DNA from: Xenorhabdus budapestensis
GTDB taxonomy: Bacteria; Pseudomonadota; Gammaproteobacteria; Enterobacterales; Enterobacteriaceae
Direction: 5' to 3'
Assembly: GCF_002632465.1 (NCBI RefSeq)
Contig: NZ_NIBS01000012.1
Coordinates: 1-64,000, forward strand
Length of the DNA: 64,000 nucleotides
The translations under genes and the position numbers were made by a program. Shown piece by piece: positions 63,333-64,000 of this stretch. Every line of letters begins with the position of its first letter. The stretch's first letter is position 1. Below the pieces are notes generated by a model that saw only the letters and a program-made list of their open reading frames with translations, was not told where the DNA came from and did no database searches.

Positions 63333-64000
63333 TCAAGCGGACTCAGCAAGTTTCAGTACCTTTAATGCAGAATTACCTTCATACAAACGGGCATTATTTC
63401 CACCAATAAAATATTGACTTCCTCTCGCCGGAATCAAAGAATTATCCGGCCAGATAACCGACAAACTCTCTTCTCCCCACCCCATCGGCTGAACAGACAA
63501 CAGGGAAAAATGCCCTCGTGGACTCACTTCCACAATCTTAACCGGCAAAGGGCAAGATGACGTCTGTTGTGTACTGAGATTCATTTCCCACGGACGCAAG
63601 AAAACATCAACATTCCCTTGATGTAATGGCATCACCTCCAATGGGAAAACTTTTCCGCCAACCCATAATTGAGAGCCTTTGATCTCACCGTGTAACTGAT
63701 TCACTTCGCCCATAAATTCCAGGACAAAACGGCTTTCCGGCTCTTTCCATACTTGCTGTGGAGTGCCAACCTGCTCTATAGCACCTTGATTCATCACCAC
63801 AACCCGATCCGCCACTTCCATTGCTTCTTCCTGATCATGAGTGACAAATACGCTGGTAAATTTTAATTCTTCATGCAGCTCACGTAACCAACGACGCAAT
63901 TCCATCCGAACCTGAGCATCCAAAGCACCAAAAGGCTCATCTAATAAGAGGATTTGTGGCTCAACAGCCAACGCTCTTGCTAAAGCCACTCGCTGTTTTT
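63333..64000 (-). CDS. cysA: sulfate/thiosulfate ABC transporter ATPase CysA (3' part)
   Basis: The ATPase of the sulfate/thiosulfate importer. The window holds the C-terminal ~222 residues; the N-terminus with Walker A lies beyond 64000. Seen: the end of the signature region [11 protein letters not shown], Walker [18 protein letters not shown]-loop [16 protein letters not shown], then the regulatory C-terminal domain with [14 protein letters not shown] and [11 protein letters not shown]. It ends KLAESA. Confidence 0.95.
   Translation of the reverse strand, partial: KQRVALARALAVEPQILLLDEPFGALDAQVRMELRRWLRELHEELKFTSVFVTHDQEEAMEVADRVVVMNQGAIEQVGTPQQVWKEPESRFVLEFMGEVNQLHGEIKGSQLWVGGKVFPLEVMPLHQGNVDVFLRPWEMNLSTQQTSSCPLPVKIVEVSPRGHFSLLSVQPMGWGEESLSVIWPDNSLIPARGSQYFIGGNNARLYEGNSALKVLKLAESA

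Overview
The window is chromosomal DNA of an enterobacterium, most likely Xenorhabdus or Photorhabdus (Morganellaceae). The backbone is the classical enteric gltX-ligA-zipA-cysZ-cysK-ptsH-ptsI-crr-cysM-cysA neighbourhood with tRNA-Val/tRNA-Lys and tRNA-Ala genes flanking gltX. The AT-rich spacers carry an imperfect palindromic repeat (TATACCC...AACTTGAAAG...GGGTATA type) that I associate with those two genera, and the accessory DNA is a large NRPS/PKS locus. The genus is inference.

Region 1 (1-6.4 kb) is decaying accessory DNA: a glycosyltransferase-9 remnant, a broken PEP-mutase/isocitrate-lyase family gene, a frameshifted exported alpha/beta hydrolase, an intact YkgJ-type cysteine-cluster gene, and a methylthioribose salvage operon (mtnK-mtnA-class II aldolase, the 'DHAP shunt'). 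In that operon mtnK is split exactly at an A AAA AAG slippery heptamer and mtnA carries an in-frame stop at codon 33. Region 2 (6.5-9.3 kb) holds three tRNA-Lys and three tRNA-Val genes read leftward from one strong promoter, gltX, and two tRNA-Ala genes. Region 3 (9.4-10.5 kb) has IS110 and MATE-transporter remnants and a small VOC protein. Region 4 (10.5-20.6 kb) is housekeeping: ypeB, nupC, ligA, zipA, cysZ, cysK, ptsH, ptsI, crr.

Region 5 (20.6-61.7 kb) is the main feature: a 41-kb, 13-gene, leftward-transcribed hybrid NRPS/PKS cluster lying between crr and cysM, where E. coli has pdxK-yfeK-yfeS. Most genes overlap by 4-29 nt. From upstream to downstream: a discrete ACP, an acyl-CoA dehydrogenase, a stand-alone A domain with a serine code, a C-A(Asn)-T-E starter NRPS, a discrete acyltransferase, a C-A-T NRPS, a KS-AT-KR-DH-ER-ACP PKS, a ClbP-type periplasmic peptidase with three C-terminal membrane helices, an A-T-C-A-T-C NRPS, an A-T-C-A-T-TE NRPS, a KS-KR-ACP-C PKS with its AT excised, a GNAT acetyltransferase, and a 3-hydroxyacyl-CoA dehydrogenase.

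Read together, these genes predict (i) aminomalonyl-ACP made from serine (A-Ser, ACP, two dehydrogenases) and delivered by the discrete AT to the AT-less KS module; (ii) assembly on an N-acyl-D-Asn leader that is removed in the periplasm by the ClbP-like peptidase, as for colibactin, zwittermicin and xenocoumacin; (iii) a C-A-T plus KS-AT-KR-DH-ER-ACP pair that looks like colibactin ClbB split into two proteins; and (iv) probable self-resistance through N-acetylation. I do not recognise the compound. All six large synthase genes also carry short in-frame tandem duplications, nearly all of a 15-bp (five-codon) unit.

Region 6 (61.7-64 kb) is an AT-rich spacer with another palindromic repeat, then cysM and the 3' part of cysA, which runs off the window.
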